Source of the DNA: Cristatella mucedo
Taxonomy: Eukaryota > Bryozoa > Phylactolaemata > Cristatellidae
DNA length: 64,000 nucleotides
Assembly: GCA_009760855.2 (NCBI GenBank)
Contig: WPIO01000041.1
Span: 557,001-621,000, forward strand
Reading direction: 5' to 3'
A program made the position numbers and the translations under genes. This document shows positions 32,561 through 45,645 of this stretch, in pieces. A model generated the notes under the pieces. The model worked only from the letters and a program-made list of their open reading frames with translations. It was not told where the DNA came from and did no database searches. Each line of letters opens with the position of its first letter. The stretch's first letter is position 1.

Positions 32561-34005
32561 AATTCGCCAGACAGAAACGAGCGGACTGCAGCTTGAATTG
32601 TCAAAATGAATGCTTAAGCCTTCTGCAATCAGTGGTGGCCTCTCGCTCATAAATAGTTTAGTGAGATTCTTTGAAAAATTCTAAATAAACAAGGTTACCC
32701 AGCCAGAAGGAAGTCGGTAGATCACATCAGTGAGAGAAACGGCCAAATGAGTATCTGATAGCCACCGATTCAAAAGGCGGCCCGCGGGAAAGAGATGCAG
32801 GTCTTACAGGCAGACAGTCCACAAACCAAAGCCATGCCCAAATACCTAACCTTCCAGACTGCTTGGACTTAAATATTGAGAGCATAGGCCGGGCAGTCGC
32901 AGACACGCAAGCACCAGAGCAGTAGACCAGTCATCCTCGTCTGGGTCAGCAGTAAATGCACGGAGCTTCTCCTGCTTAAGCCTCGTTTTGGATAATCAAC
33001 TACCCCGGGTTCAATAAAACAGGCTCACTTTACTATTCGTGGTTCCATCCCGACATCAGGGCATCGCGAAAAGTATCAAGAACGGAATGTATCGCGAAAA
33101 AGTCAGGTCAAGGTCGATGCTATGCTTGGCTTAGCTCAATGTAACTCTTTAGCTGGCGGAGGTAGGCGCCTCACTAGTTCTAGCTTCTAGCTGCCTAATG
33201 TGCATGCAGGGCGTGCTTTTAGCTCTACTCATCAGAACGAGGGCTACGAGGGAGCTAGTCTTCTAGGCCTTGCTTCCCAAGGATCAACGGCGATTCGGAA
33301 TGAAGGGCTCATTACTACTGGCACTGTAATACCTGCATCCTTAAGCCAACCCGGCAATAAATGTCACTAAGGCGGTTGTTAATCCGCTGCACGTGCTCTT
33401 GTTCAGCTCCTACGCATCGCCTGTGTGACCGACACCAACTAAGAGGGAAAATACGCACAAGGTAAAGGCTAGCTTCATACTCTTGTACATTGGACGTTGA
33501 ACACAAACTTTTGCCGTTAAACCCCTTTGAGAACAGCTGCGTAAGTTAAATTAGGTGGCGATCAGTTCGGTGACAGCAGCGATATAGAAGTCACGTGTCA
33601 CGTCACCGTGTGTTGTCGGCTGATGAAAATGAAAGAGGACATGCATACACTGAAGACCTGCTGGGCTGAGCCTCAGATAGTGGGTACAGTGCCAGTGATT
33701 TCCTAGTGCAATGGCTCCTGCTCAGAGGACAAAGCAAGCCAGAGCTGGCTGGGCGTAACGGCTGGTGGATTGCATGTGCTGATCGCTTGTGAAGCATGCG
33801 CCTTTGAACAACGACCGTCTTTCTGGAACTAAATAGCTGCTGCCTTACTCTTGAACGACCTTGGCGAGTACACCCCTCCAAATATTAGAAAATTAATGGC
33901 TGAAAAAATAACTCGATCGTATTGTGCCTAAGGAAACAATTGCATCTCTCCCCTCTGGATTTACATTAACCGCAGGGCTCGCAATCATGAGCCTAAACTT
34001 TAGAG
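32561..34005. other. Unassigned region
   Basis: Short frames at 33315-33506 and 33603-33881 on the minus strand have no recognisable domain or splice context. Nothing else is supportable. Confidence 0.3.
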
Positions 34006-34047
34006 GCGAGCACCTTACTCCCGGGAGTCCGAGAGTAAGGTGCTCGC
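34006..34047. repeat. Perfect 15-bp inverted repeat
   Basis: Arm gcgagcaccttactc (34006-34020) pairs with 34033-34047 around a 12-nt loop. The arm word aaggtgctcgc also occurs just after the SINE1 A box (about 791-801), so the structure may derive from two inverted SINE1 head fragments. Confidence 0.85.
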
Positions 34048-34469
34048 TTAACCGATGCTTCTACCACCGATGCCTCTTGGACGACAAAGGACTCTACGAC
34101 CTAGAACAAGTTTACTGCGACGACTTTTATATTGTCGACCCAAATGTTATGGTGCTGTATCTATTCTATTACCGAGCCAACGTAAATAGAAAGGAGATGT
34201 GGTTTTCATATGATATTTTTTATTTTAGAGTGGGGTAGGAAACCCCTGCATAAAGTACAAATTAGCACGTTGGGAGTCCGCCTTTGGTATTGATTTTGGA
34301 AAAAGGCTCCTTCCTGAAACTGTTTCGATTTCTGCTCCCGATATACCCGATTCAATACCCAGCTCCGAAGGCACAACCGGTTATCGGCAGGAAATAGCTG
34401 GTTTGTGGCAAAACGTTGTCCGCGAAATAAAGGGGCGCTAATCATTTCAGGAGTTACCTTGACTACTAG
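34048..34469. other. Unassigned region
   Basis: Part of a 104-codon plus-strand frame (33924-34238) runs through here and through the hairpin. It has no motif, and I do not consider it coding. Confidence 0.3.
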
Positions 34470-34610
34470 ATTATTGCTGTAGCCTCATTGTTTGATTTGA
34501 ACGCTGGCAGCATGTTGGACCTCTGAACGCTTCATTGCAGTAATCCGAGATAAAAGATTCGCCTTGAATTGAACGTTTTGCGCTTGACGTCAAGTGTGGT
34601 GGATATATGC
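34470..34610 (-). repeat. Family U copy U2, fragment
   Basis: On the minus strand this reads GLLQ-stop-SVQRSNMLPAFKSN, matching GILQQNVQLSNMSPAFKS of U1. Just upstream, the word tgacgtcaagcgc matches the U1 tgacgtcgaacag block. In U2 this upstream block joins the GLLQ segment directly; in U1 the two are separated by about 60 bp starting with gtgagt. Confidence 0.45.
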
Positions 34611-35045
34611 TACCTAACGACAGCGATCCGCTCGGTTGTCAATTGGAGTTTATTAACTGACATGCCGAACCTGTCTGCAACTAGAAGGTGCCGTGAAGTA
34701 TTTCAGTGACGGATTCTACAACATTTACTTGCTGATTCAAAATCTGTTTCGAAATCACTCCTAGAGGTCGTTCCTCCTTTTCTGTAAATTGCACGTCCTC
34801 ACGAACGTGTTTTCTCTGCGTATCGGCGCAGTATCGTCAGTGCATTTTTGACTGAGTAAAAGCTTTGACTTCTCACGCCGATGACATGGCCAGCTTGTCA
34901 ATGTCTCAAGACGATGGACACTTTAGCAATGGGACGCGGAGATCTTCTCTGCTTTTGATGGAATAAAAGCTTTAAAGCTTTGGTATTGGCTGCTGGTTAC
35001 ATGCTCACATAGTGCCATCGTCTAATCTTTCGCTCCACCCATAGC

Positions 35046-35046
<1 letters not shown>
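34611..35046. other. Unassigned region
   Basis: No feature recognised. Confidence 0.3.
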
Positions 35047-35092
<46 letters not shown>

Positions 35093-35096
35093 TATT

Positions 35097-35131
<35 letters not shown>

Positions 35132-35162
35132 ATATTTCTATATATATATATATATATATAGC
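35047..35162. repeat. (TA)n and (TC)n compound microsatellite
   Basis: Three TA runs separated by catatttc(tctc) spacers, with the ttcatatttct block repeated. Confidence 0.9.
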
Positions 35163-35820
35163 TCTCATCTCATACAAGAAAAAAAAACGCAGCGGCCGAA
35201 TCTCAGTGTTTCTCCGATTAAAATACACGGAAACCTTTAATCTGGGAAAGCGATCATACTTTATACCAGCGTCGCTAATGATACTATAAAATTTCAATGT
35301 GAACCAGGTAGTTACAGTAGGCATGCTTCAACGCTAACTCTGGTCTGAGAAGCATTTTATTTCATTTTCATCATTTATCATTCATCAGATTCGCATTTGT
35401 GCCGGGTGTAAGCAACAGAAGTAGCCAAGTGTCAATCAACTTTGAAATATACTTCACTACGTTTGATGCCATTTAATTGACGCACTTACACGGCTTCCGG
35501 GTTCCGGCTACCGGGCTTCCGGGTTACGTACCGGGCTTCCGGGTTGCATAAAAACAGGGTAAAGCTTTGTACACTGACTGGGTAACTGGCCTGCAATGGC
35601 TTGATGCATTTACATGGAGCTTCAGCATTGGCAGCCTCCTCGTTCCCTCTGGGCCTCTCTAGGCAATTCCTCACCTGCTCCGTTCATTCTCTCAAGCAAA
35701 GTTAGCAATGTCAGCTTTTGCGCTGAAGATTCTAGATTGTGCAGTCACGTCCACGACTCTTCGGCAACGATCTCTGTTCTTCCACTGCTGACTGTGGAAA
35801 GTACTTTCTAGCCGTACGGA
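35163..35820. other. Unassigned region with a short direct repeat
   Basis: 35505-35545 repeats taccgggcttccgggtt twice. No gene recognised. Confidence 0.4.
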
Positions 35821-35823
35821 CCT

Positions 35824-35872
35824 GCTAATTATATGCTAATTATATGCTAATTATATGCTAATTATATGCTAA
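35824..35872. repeat. 11-bp tandem repeat
   Basis: The unit ctaattatatg is repeated four times exactly, followed by a partial fifth. Confidence 0.9.
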
Positions 35873-35879
35873 TTTATTC

Positions 35880-36060
35880 TACTTTCCTGAATCAACTTTG
35901 CTTATCGCTTTTTGTGTTTGGGTGAGATGACGTCTTTAGGCTACCGAATGTTTACCGAAAGCTACTTAGGCAACGGGTGAACTATAGAGAACTTTTCTGC
36001 CTAACACCCACGTAGTCATTATGATTTCGTGGTTTTTCGTGAGGAAATGCATTACATTAA
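35880..36060 (+). mobile_element. LINE-B tail copy B8
   Basis: Matches gatgacgtctttaggctaccgaatgtttaccgaaagc and the tail (taacacccacgtagtcattatg, gcattacattaaa). 3' end only. Confidence 0.7.
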
Positions 36061-36626
36061 AGTACTCCCACACAGCATAACTTGGCTTGGTAGGCCTCGT
36101 CCAGCGTATCGCTGTCGATTAAACGAGGCCACTTGGAATAATCGTGAGTTCCATTAATTTTTGAAACTCTTATTCGGTAGTACCCAAACCGCGTGTACGC
36201 AACACCACGCAGAACACCGAAGCGGGCTCTCGGAGACGTTTATTCACACGGACACCATAGCGACCCCGAGGGCGACGGCCATGCCAGTGTCCTCTTCATA
36301 ACTCCCGGCCTTGGCAGCCCATTACTAAACACTCACTGCCGGAAATCGTAAAGGCCAATGAGAAAACCGCAGCACCATATTCTCTGTAGGGCCACAGAAA
36401 ATCCAGGCCATCAGCTGGCACAGTGTGAATAAAAAGCAATAAATGCCATTGGCCCATACACTGTGAAAACCTTAGCCAGCCACAGAAACCTAAGCGCAAA
36501 AGACTTCGCATGACCATTAGGTTGCCAAACAAATGCTATCAAAAGGAGCACTGTTAGTACAGCCAATAATAACACTGCTGAGATGTTTCTGGAGTATTAA
36601 TATTACAAATTCTAATTGAATCGCAA

Positions 36627-36662
<36 letters not shown>

Positions 36663-37354
36663 ATATATATATATTCTATATATATATATATTCAGTTTCT
36701 GGTTGTACGCGACAGATTATAAGGAGATTGTCGTATTTTCCCGGGTCATTGCCGGCAATGGCCGTGCATTTCCCGAGATTAAAGGTGCACTATAGGTTAC
36801 AATTATGTGGGCGAACAGGGAATTGTTAAATGAAGGAGATATATGACATTCCGGCAGGCAATAGCCAGTATATTTTCGGCTGTAGGCAATATCTGTCGAT
36901 TGTCGTTCATCACTGGGAATTCACAAGCAGAATAGTTGGGAATTAATTCAATGGTTAAACTGCGAACGCACGCTAAAATTTTGTATGCAATGAGGATTGA
37001 ATCTTCGGCCGGCTACTTTGTTGTCGAGTTAAGGCAGATCGTGGGGGATTGCAGCTCCGAGCCGAGTCATTGATGTCGATCGCCATTCACTGTCTGAGCT
37101 CTTACGCATGCAAGGGTCAGGAAGCGGTAAGTTGCCCGTTAAATGTAGTATATCATAATACATATCGAAAATTGAATGATTGAAAGCGAGCTTTCGGGGA
37201 ATATTGTAGCGGAATGCAGAGGAGTGTGGTATGGACCTGTGCCATTGTATTCAATTGCAGTTCACTGCGTGAGAATGCCATAGGCAACTGTATTAAAACA
37301 ATGCGATTGCACTATATGCAAAAAGCAAAGCAACGTGCAATTATACTTAGTCTT
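36061..37354. other. Unassigned region
   Basis: (TA)n tracts at 36629-36690. Elsewhere nothing is recognised; the minus-strand 78-codon frame at 36296-36532 has no motif support. Confidence 0.35.
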
Positions 37355-37490
37355 GCTGTCCAGGTGTTCGCCCCTACCGAGATCGAGGTAGATTCGACGG
37401 CCGAGGTCGTCTGGGCTCGAGCCCGTGGCGTATGTGAAGCACCTCAAAAAAATCAGTTCTCTTAGGGCGCCATGCAAATGAAATAGTGTA
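37355..37490 (+). mobile_element. SINE1 copy d
   Basis: The A-box area is degraded (ccaggtgttcgcccc). The B-box area is ctgggctcgagcccg (37409-37423), and the LINE-A-like tail is gaagcacctcaaaaaaatcagttctcttagggcgcc. Same order as copy a. Confidence 0.7.
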
Positions 37491-37714
37491 TAAATTTACA
37501 TAAATTACGTAGCGCATGCTTTCTAGTCGTTACGAGGCGGATTGAGCTGGATTTGGTTTGCTTGAGCTAAAGGACCCTGGCAATGCATTCGATCGCAGGT
37601 TTCGTCTGAGAATGAGCCGTTGCTTATTGTGCAAAATTCGGCGGGTGCACTTCTAATTTGGTCTAATTCTGTTGCACTAAAAGTAAACTAAAGCTTAGCT
37701 TTGATGCGTACAGA
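37491..37714. other. Unassigned spacer
   Basis: No feature recognised. Confidence 0.3.
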
Positions 37715-37910
37715 CACTTTAGAAGCTGCCACTAAACGTATTTGCATGTTGACTCGGCACGTGTCATCTCTGACCTTAACCTTCTACTTGATCTCACTGA
37801 CCACATTGCTACACACCAGTCGACCATTCTTCATTTGCAGCTGACGAAAGTGCGTAGGAAGAGATCGAGTTCTCTGAAGACACTGTAAAATTATTATTAG
37901 TGTTATAGTG
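37715..37910 (+). mobile_element. LINE-A 3' UTR relic A12
   Basis: Diverged gccactaaacgtatttgcatgttgac, then gtcatctctgacc, then a stem-loop relic (agtgcgtaggaagagatcgagttctctgaaga) and ttattatt. Confidence 0.6.
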
Positions 37911-39138
37911 AGTAATTAGGATGACTTGCAGTGGATTATAGTGGATCGCTGTAATTTTTCGTGCCATTTCAGGCAATTTTCAAATTGCCAGAGTTTATGC
38001 AGAATGGCTTTAATTTACGCTGACGTGTGCATACGGCAGGTGGATTCAATTAAATGCAGTGGAAGGTTTTTAAAAAAAGGGCTGAGCTAAGCTCAATCGA
38101 TATTTAGCCATTTTTCTGGTGACTTCAGTGGATTGCAGTATTTCCCTGGGCCGTTGCAGTCAATTGCAGTGCATTGCACGAAAGCGCCAGACCCAAGGCA
38201 AACGAAATTGTGTGTGTACATTGATGCATAAATGTGCTGACGCGTGCCATCGAAAAAGAAGCTTTTCTCATAACATTTCTTACGCTTTGCGTTCAAAATC
38301 AGTGAATTGTGGTGGATTCGCCGACACTGCTGCTGTACGTGCTGCCGGCACTGGTGCTGTACGTGCTGCCGGCACTGATGCTGAATTTGCGTGAGAATGC
38401 GTGTGCTGAATGGCACGGAATTCTGAAGTGCACTGGAAATACAGCTTATTTTTAAATTCGAAAATTGATTGTGCGTGATTGGGGTACGGGCTCGCTTTTG
38501 GCAGCCCATTTGAATAAGAATGTGTGAGCTCGATTGCATGAGGTTTAGTTAGTGGCTGCATAAAACCGATGACGGGGTACACTATTCACTAGAGAATTGA
38601 GCTCGGCATAGAAAATTTCTAGTCAACTAATTACAGAGATTAATTATGCCTAATTACAGAGATTGTGGTGGATCGCTGTAAATTGTGGTGAATTGTGGCA
38701 AGCTTGTGGTAGTTCAACGGTCCATTCATTCGTGCATTCAACGGCTGGCATGACGTCCGCAGACGACTCAGTGGCCTAGAGCTCGGACTAGTTCCAATGC
38801 CAATTTCAACTGTGGAAACATAGCTGGCTGCCTATCTCATGGCGGCGCTTTCCTACGAACTCGACCAACATGGTTTCACGGTTACGTTGGTTCCTAGCCA
38901 TTAGAATTCAGGAATCGCGAATCAATCATAGCAGTCATAATCTGGCTGCGCTAGGTCCCTGCCATTTCACTGCAGAGCTGATTTTAAAAATTGATCGCTT
39001 GCTGTTTTTACTCACGTATTTAATGCCAGCTCGTTAGTACTATGTGGGCAGAGCCATTTGAAGTGCGGGTGGTAAAACTAAAGTAGAAGCAAGAGACGAA
39101 AAGCCGAACTTGTAATTGTGACTTTAGGCCGAAAACCT
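37911..39138. other. Region with recurrent aattg-x-ggtgga-type words, no gene
   Basis: Words such as gtggattgcag and attgcagt recur loosely at 37930-38700 (for example 38130, 38157, 38300, 38660) without a fixed period. Minus-strand frames at 38093-38582 include a short HQCRQHVQ repeat from a 24-bp duplication near 38325-38372. I see no domain. Confidence 0.35.
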
Positions 39139-39232
39139 CTCTCCCCCACTATCTGTCTCTCTCTCTCCCACTTTCTCGCTCCCTCTCTCACTCTCTCTCT
39201 TTTTCTCTCACACTCTCGGTCTCTCTCTGCAA
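39139..39232. repeat. CT-rich low-complexity tract
   Basis: Imperfect (CT)n with tctccc and ctcact interruptions. Confidence 0.85.
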
Positions 39233-39514
39233 GCAAACAAATTACCCGTTTGATGTGATTCTAACAGCAATGTTCTCAGCCTTTTTCGCAGACACTAAAT
39301 ACAAGCAAGCACTTGCATTCTGTAGTCCGAGCGAAGTAAACATTATTAGGTCAATAGTACCTTAAAACTCATACGAATATTGACTGCTTATATGACAGAT
39401 TGGTTCATTCTTGCTTTTTGAGGTCTCTGACTAGCAGAGTAAGGTAATCAAAATATTGTATGGCATTGTCCAATCGACGGTTCTAGTCGTGCAGCAGGCA
39501 ATGTATTGTATCCA

Positions 39515-39935
39515 TGTGTGTAACTCCACGAAGCTACGAGACAAAGTGGGTGCTACTATCGAGAGTTTGATAATGCCCACTCTAAATCTAGGCGGTTTGG
39601 ATGCACAGTCGTTACTAGCAGACTTCATCTTACGCGACCAAGAAAGCGACTAACCTGTAATATAAAGCTCAGGATGGCTGGAAAGTATGCGCCACAGCCG
39701 GGTGCAGGAGAGAGTATGTCCCAAGGTCGGCAGTGCGAGTAAATACCTCATTTCCAAAAAAAATGTGGAAGTGATCTCTCCAGGCTAGGACCTGCAAGGC
39801 TTGCGTGCAGAGCTTGCGATACTGATTACCTTTAAGCCTAGGAATTAAGCGGCTAATTTTTTGTCCAAAGAGTGCTTGAGGGCCAGCGGGCGCCGAAGCT
39901 GGTGTCGCAGGTCAGCTCAGGTACTGTACGAAAGC
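39515..39935 (-). mobile_element. LINE-B copy B9, degenerate
   Basis: Antisense gtgtaactccacgaagc tail, agctcaggatggctggaaagtatgcgcc, and ctggtgtcgcaggtcagctcaggtac (the LAELL(H)Q region). No intact frame. Confidence 0.65.
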
Positions 39936-41200
39936 CCCCATGCGGCGACGACCACGACGAGGCTGCTCTTCAACGTCGTCTGCAAACTAGGCATTTGAAT
40001 CAGCCGACCTCTATATTATAGGGAGTCAATGATTCGTCAACTCTCCTCTGCGGCCTCTTATTAAGCAGTGCGAAACGACGGAGTCAGGCTCAGCTTGCGC
40101 TAGCTCACCCGATGGCAAATCACAGCCGGTGCTCATGCGCTCTGACGAGGGGGTGCAGCGATAGGAGGAGGAGGAGGAGGAGAAGGAGGAGGAGGCTATA
40201 GGAGGCCGCTGCGATGGCGGCGGCAGTAGCTTGAGCGCTCCTGTAAGCCTCGGTCGGCTGCTGGAGAGCTCCTCTGCGTCACCCACGCGAAAGCTGCTGA
40301 AAGACGCCGCGTCAGGCTTTCGCGTCCTACTGGACGCGTGCGGAAAGAGCTAAGCCGCGAACGCGTCCCTAGTAACGGTGCCAGAGTCAGCCGACGGGCG
40401 ACGAAAATACTAGGAACGCCCGAGCCTGGCTGGTATAGCGGCTCGCGACTTACGATTTCCGCACAAATATGCACCCGGATATGCCCGAGGCATATCCTGA
40501 GCGCGGCGGCGACGACGAGCACCAGTACCTTAACGTGACAAGTGCAAATCCGCGACTTGGACAAGTCCATTTGACAGCGACGTAAGGTCGCAGGCGTACG
40601 ACGCCGCCGGCGACGTCCGCGACGGCTCCACAGCCTAGATACTCTAGGGCCAATGGTGGCAATGAGACCGCATGAGGCGCGTCGCGCGCGACAAGCTTAC
40701 TCAACCGTACGTTCGTTTTTCCTTAAGGGAACTAGACGTGATCGAAGGTCTTGAGAGCGTGGTTGCGAAGCTTGAAGTTTGACAGCGCGGATGTACTCGT
40801 ATGGTTTCGTGAGTTAAAGGTTAACGGTTAAAGGCTAAAGCCTTTCGGCTTTAGATTCGCGACGGAAGAGACGCCAACTGCGAACAGAGCAGCGTGGCTG
40901 AAGACGAAACGAACCGAGCGCAAAGGCCGGCTCGCTTAAGAATGCAGCTCGAACACTCAGTCTTCCTGGTAGCGATGCGAAAGCGATGCCGGCGTTCAGA
41001 TAATGGCCGGCTGGCGCTTGCCGCGTACAGTTCTTCCCGAAGCCTCTTCTCCCCCCCAACGGAAGCATCGTGTCGGCTGGCCCAATACAGCTGTATTCGC
41101 CGTCTGCCGGCGGCGGACCTGGTGCTTAATCGAACGCGTACTCGACTCCGGTTCAGAAAATCCGTCGTCGTCGGCTTTCCTCGAGTCTCGCTTAAACTAA
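39936..41200. other. GC-rich island of uncertain content
   Basis: CpG-dense from about 40020 to 41180. A (GGA)n run lies at 40165-40193. Open frames of 60-124 codons occur on both strands with Arg/Ser/Pro-rich, composition-driven translations. A minus-strand stretch (40450-40704) recalls the TM4-ECL2 part of the receptors very loosely. It could be a regulatory island, an exon, or another decayed receptor; I cannot decide. Confidence 0.3.
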
Positions 41201-42384
41201 TTTAAATCTAATCAAATCTAATTTAAATAAAATTTAATTTAATCATTAATTTCATCGAGTCTCATTTAACTTGAATGACTTCAGGGTGGCTCCGACGCTG
41301 CCACTGAGACAAACGCACGGCAACGGCATCGGCGCTAAAGTCCTCGATGAGATGAACACAGCCACTCGAAACGGTGTGCTGCATTCATTGCAGACTCGTG
41401 GCAGATAGCATTGTGCTGGCGCAACTTTGTCTCTACATATTACAGGCAGTTGGTTTTCCAAACTTCTAGCAGCTCAGAAGTATGTAAATGGCCATTATTC
41501 AGGAGCAACTTTGCTCTTCTGACCAGGACAGTGGTTAATTTGAAATGCACCCATTGCCGATGGGAAAGTGGCCAATTATTGGCTCCTCGCGGTCCACATT
41601 TGGTCTGACGAAGCAGAAAAAGTATTTCAAGTTTTTTTAAATGTCCTACATTCTGAAGCCAAACAAATATGACAGCTCGAATAGGTTCAGAGCCTAAGTA
41701 GATGCTATACATATCTTTGTATACCGGGCAAATCACTTTCTCGGAGACGCCCTCACAAAATTCTTCTCAATCACGTTTTCGCTATACTGCCTTTGACAAT
41801 AATGACTTTCAAAGCTCAGCATATACTAGCGAGAGTACGTGCACCGTGACTACTACTACCACTCTGAGCAAACTTGCGTGTTTTTCCTGAACTTATCAAG
41901 ATTAGCATCAAAGACACGAAGTAGCTTGAGGGGCCATTGTGCCTCTGAATTCTGGCATTGTTCTTTATGAGAGCTAGAACCTGTTCCTCTTAGTTTTTTG
42001 GTTCGCGGCTGCCAATGAAGCCGCCGTAAACTGCTGCAACGAAAGTGCCCCATGCATCCGTCTCTCAGTCGCATCTCAGTCCCACGTCGTCGTGGAGAGT
42101 TCTTCGCACTCTACGATCTACGTCGTCTGCATCCCTGGCGCCACAAAGATGCCAGCTTTGACCTCTGCCTCCCTGACAGCTGTCGAAAGACCTTATGGAG
42201 GCACTTGGAAAACGAAAGCGTTTAACAGATTGTCGAGAGCGGCTACAAATCGCTCTGCGGTTATGGCTGACTTTACGCACGGGGCTTGTGGCATCATCAT
42301 CTTTCAAAGGTCAAGGCCAGAAGCTCCCACTGGACGCCCAGTTTCCTGCAGAGACAGTGGTTGTCAGAAGAAATTGAGAAGCCA
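41201..42384. other. Unassigned region
   Basis: 41195-41255 is an aattt/taatc low-complexity block bracketed by cgagtctc repeats. 42065-42424 has a 110-codon plus-strand frame without a recognisable domain; its last part overlaps LINE-B copy B10. Confidence 0.3.
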
Positions 42385-43435
42385 CGGAGATTGTGTGGCT
42401 GTTGCGCTGGAGAGTTTTATGTAGCGCATTCACAGCCTAAGCGGCATTTGGTAGCTTTCTGACTTCATCTCATGCAACCAAGAGAAAATGGGAAGCATAG
42501 CTGAGTCAGGAGAGCAGTTTAGGTAGTGAGTGGCTCGGAAGTAGCAGCTCAGGATGGCTGGAAAGGATGTGCAATATTGGGCAGCAGGAGAGTAGTTGTC
42601 ATTGCATAAGAATTGTGGGAGCGAGTTCCGAACTCTAAGGCCTGCAGAGCAAAAGCTTCTATTGCCAGCGGTCTTTAAGCGAGATAATTGAGTGGCCTGT
42701 CTTTGGTATCTTGGTGTCTTGGCCCGCCTGTGTACTTGGTTCCCTGAGTCATAGTAGTTGTGCGTCTCGGAAGACAACGTGTAGCGATCTGACCGTTTGC
42801 CGGAAGTTCGCCATCTAGCCGCGTGACGAAAGTGAGCCATCTTGAGGCGTGGCAGACTTTCTTGCTTAGTTAGCAGAGAGAGCGGACCTGAGGGCACGAA
42901 GAGGCTTAAACTGGTGCAGCAGTTCAGCTATTTACGAAGGAGCCAAGCAGTGGTGGGCCGTGTGGGTCAGCGGAAGAACTTTATTCTGAATCTGTGGATC
43001 AATTGGAAACCACCGGAGCAGCTCCTTCTTTAAAGGATGCACAGTGTCAAACCTCTTAAATTTGTTAAATTGCCTTGCAGCAATGTTTATAACTAGCTGC
43101 TGTGACCTGGTGGCTTTTCTGGTACCCCAGTCAAAATTGAATTGCAGCAATCTAGCCGGTGCAGAACCAAGAAGACAGCTAAATTGTTAGCAGACCACAG
43201 TGGTAGCCAGTCCGCAATTTCAGATAGGGATCAGATGTGACGGCTAGCTGTAGAGGCATTCTTTCTTATTAAACTTCCTCAATTTTGGCAGCTGTCAAAG
43301 ACAATGCGTAAATTTCGAGCACACGGTTACGGTCGCACAACCGCAAAATCTATTAATAGAGCCAAGTCTTTCAGTCCAGCCATGCACTGCGGGTTTCCAA
43401 CGAGTAGCAATGTCGTTTTAACCGCCGGTTAAATT
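42385..43435 (-). mobile_element. LINE-B copy B10, interrupted by R1
   Basis: Antisense copy running from the tail (gagagttttatgtagcgcattc) to the region equivalent to the TKLLLIG segment near 43420. A block of about 200 bp (42684-42888) replaces the part equivalent to LAVPFLCLK. Frames are broken; TAGNRSFCSAGLRVRNSLPQ is still legible on the minus strand near 42640. Confidence 0.75.
42690..42885. repeat. Unclassified short interspersed repeat R1, copy 2, inside LINE-B copy B10
   Basis: Shares ggaagttcgccatct and the flanking ctgagtcatagtagtt / agacaac blocks with 1020-1175. Its position inside a LINE-B copy shows that it is an insertion and not ancestral single-copy DNA. Confidence 0.5.
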
Positions 43436-43574
43436 TATGAAAATTACGAGGGCGAGACCGACAAGATTTTCAAGTAGCTGTGGCAATATTCGTAATTAAT
43501 AACAAATTGTGTTTTTCTCGACACAAACTTGAATTTGCGCAATGAGTGGTAATAAGACATAATTTGCATTAGAC

Positions 43575-43663
43575 ATACTGCAGCAAATGTAGAGCGCCTA
43601 GAAAGAGATTGAGTTATCTGAGAGGGCTCTATCAAGTGTGCTATTATTATTACTATTATTTCT
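43575..43663 (+). repeat. LINE-A tail fragment A13
   Basis: gcaaatgtagagcgcctagaaagagattgag, then the closing half of the stem-loop, and (ATT)n. Only the terminal 90 bp. Confidence 0.8.
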
Positions 43664-43954
43664 TTGTTGCTGACGGTCGCAGCGGAACATGAGGATTACG
43701 AAACTGCCCAGCTCGCTGTATCATAGCTCGCTGTAGGTGGTGTGGTGCGGTGGGGGGGGGGGCAAACTGGTTCGGCCACTGCGTGTGTGCATGAACCCGC
43801 AGGCGCCCTCATGGGTGAGCGCACTCGCGCACATGCACATAGATGCCAGCGAGCGTGACTGCGTAGGCAGCAAACATTCTAATGCCTTCTACTAATACTT
43901 CACGCGCAATCATTCTTATGGGCTCAGCGCACATTAAAAATATGAATACAAGAC
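43664..43954. other. Unassigned spacer
   Basis: Contains a run of about 10 G at 43753-43762; otherwise nothing recognised. Confidence 0.3.
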
Positions 43955-44082
43955 ATAATTCCTTTGCATAGCGCCTTAAGAAGACTTAATCTGCACCCGG
44001 CTTCTTCACATTTGTGACATGCCTCGAGCCAACGACCTACAGAGTTTAACTCTAGCACCCTAATTCCTGGACCAAACAGTCT
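43955..44082 (-). mobile_element. SINE1 copy c
   Basis: Antisense tail (gcgccttaagaagacttaatctgc), degraded B box (gcctcgagccaacgac), and head (ctagcaccctaattcctggaccaaac). Confidence 0.7.
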
Positions 44083-44460
44083 TACTGCGTTGATCATTGA
44101 AATAAGAAAATTACGGTCAAGTTCTACAAGATTTTCGAGCCTTTAATAAATGAATCATCCAATCACGGAAAGCTAGCCAGCGGTATGCAAATACCACATA
44201 CCATAGACTACGCTTTCAAGAAGGTAAATAAAACACCGAATATTCCCGGTGTTTCGTACGCACCGAAATAAGTAGTTACTTGGGCCGTTCTTCACGCACC
44301 CTCTCCACATTTGATGGCTTCCGTGCGATTTCTCCCTTCTAACTAACCGTCGTGCTCACCGAGACGTACCAAGAAGTCCAGCCGCCCCCATGTGAATTAC
44401 ATCCACCCTTTCCTATCCTCTGCGTGTGCATGAGAGCATATGCCGAGACAGTAATTAGGG
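44083..44460. other. Unassigned spacer
   Basis: No feature recognised. Confidence 0.3.

Positions 44461-45645
<1,185 letters not shown>

Noticed and set aside
33924-34238. Plus-strand 104-codon ORF
   Set aside because: It runs through a perfect inverted repeat, has no domain, and its composition changes abruptly at the hairpin.
36170-36310. Possible second copy of the unclassified 19014-19303 insert
   Set aside because: Shared words (gagacgtttatt, accatag) are short and not collinear enough to claim homology.
40450-40704. Resemblance of a minus-strand frame to the receptor TM4-ECL2 region
   Set aside because: Only a loose SPP ... G ... C-F pattern with several gaps; GC-rich composition could produce it. 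Not called as a pseudogene.
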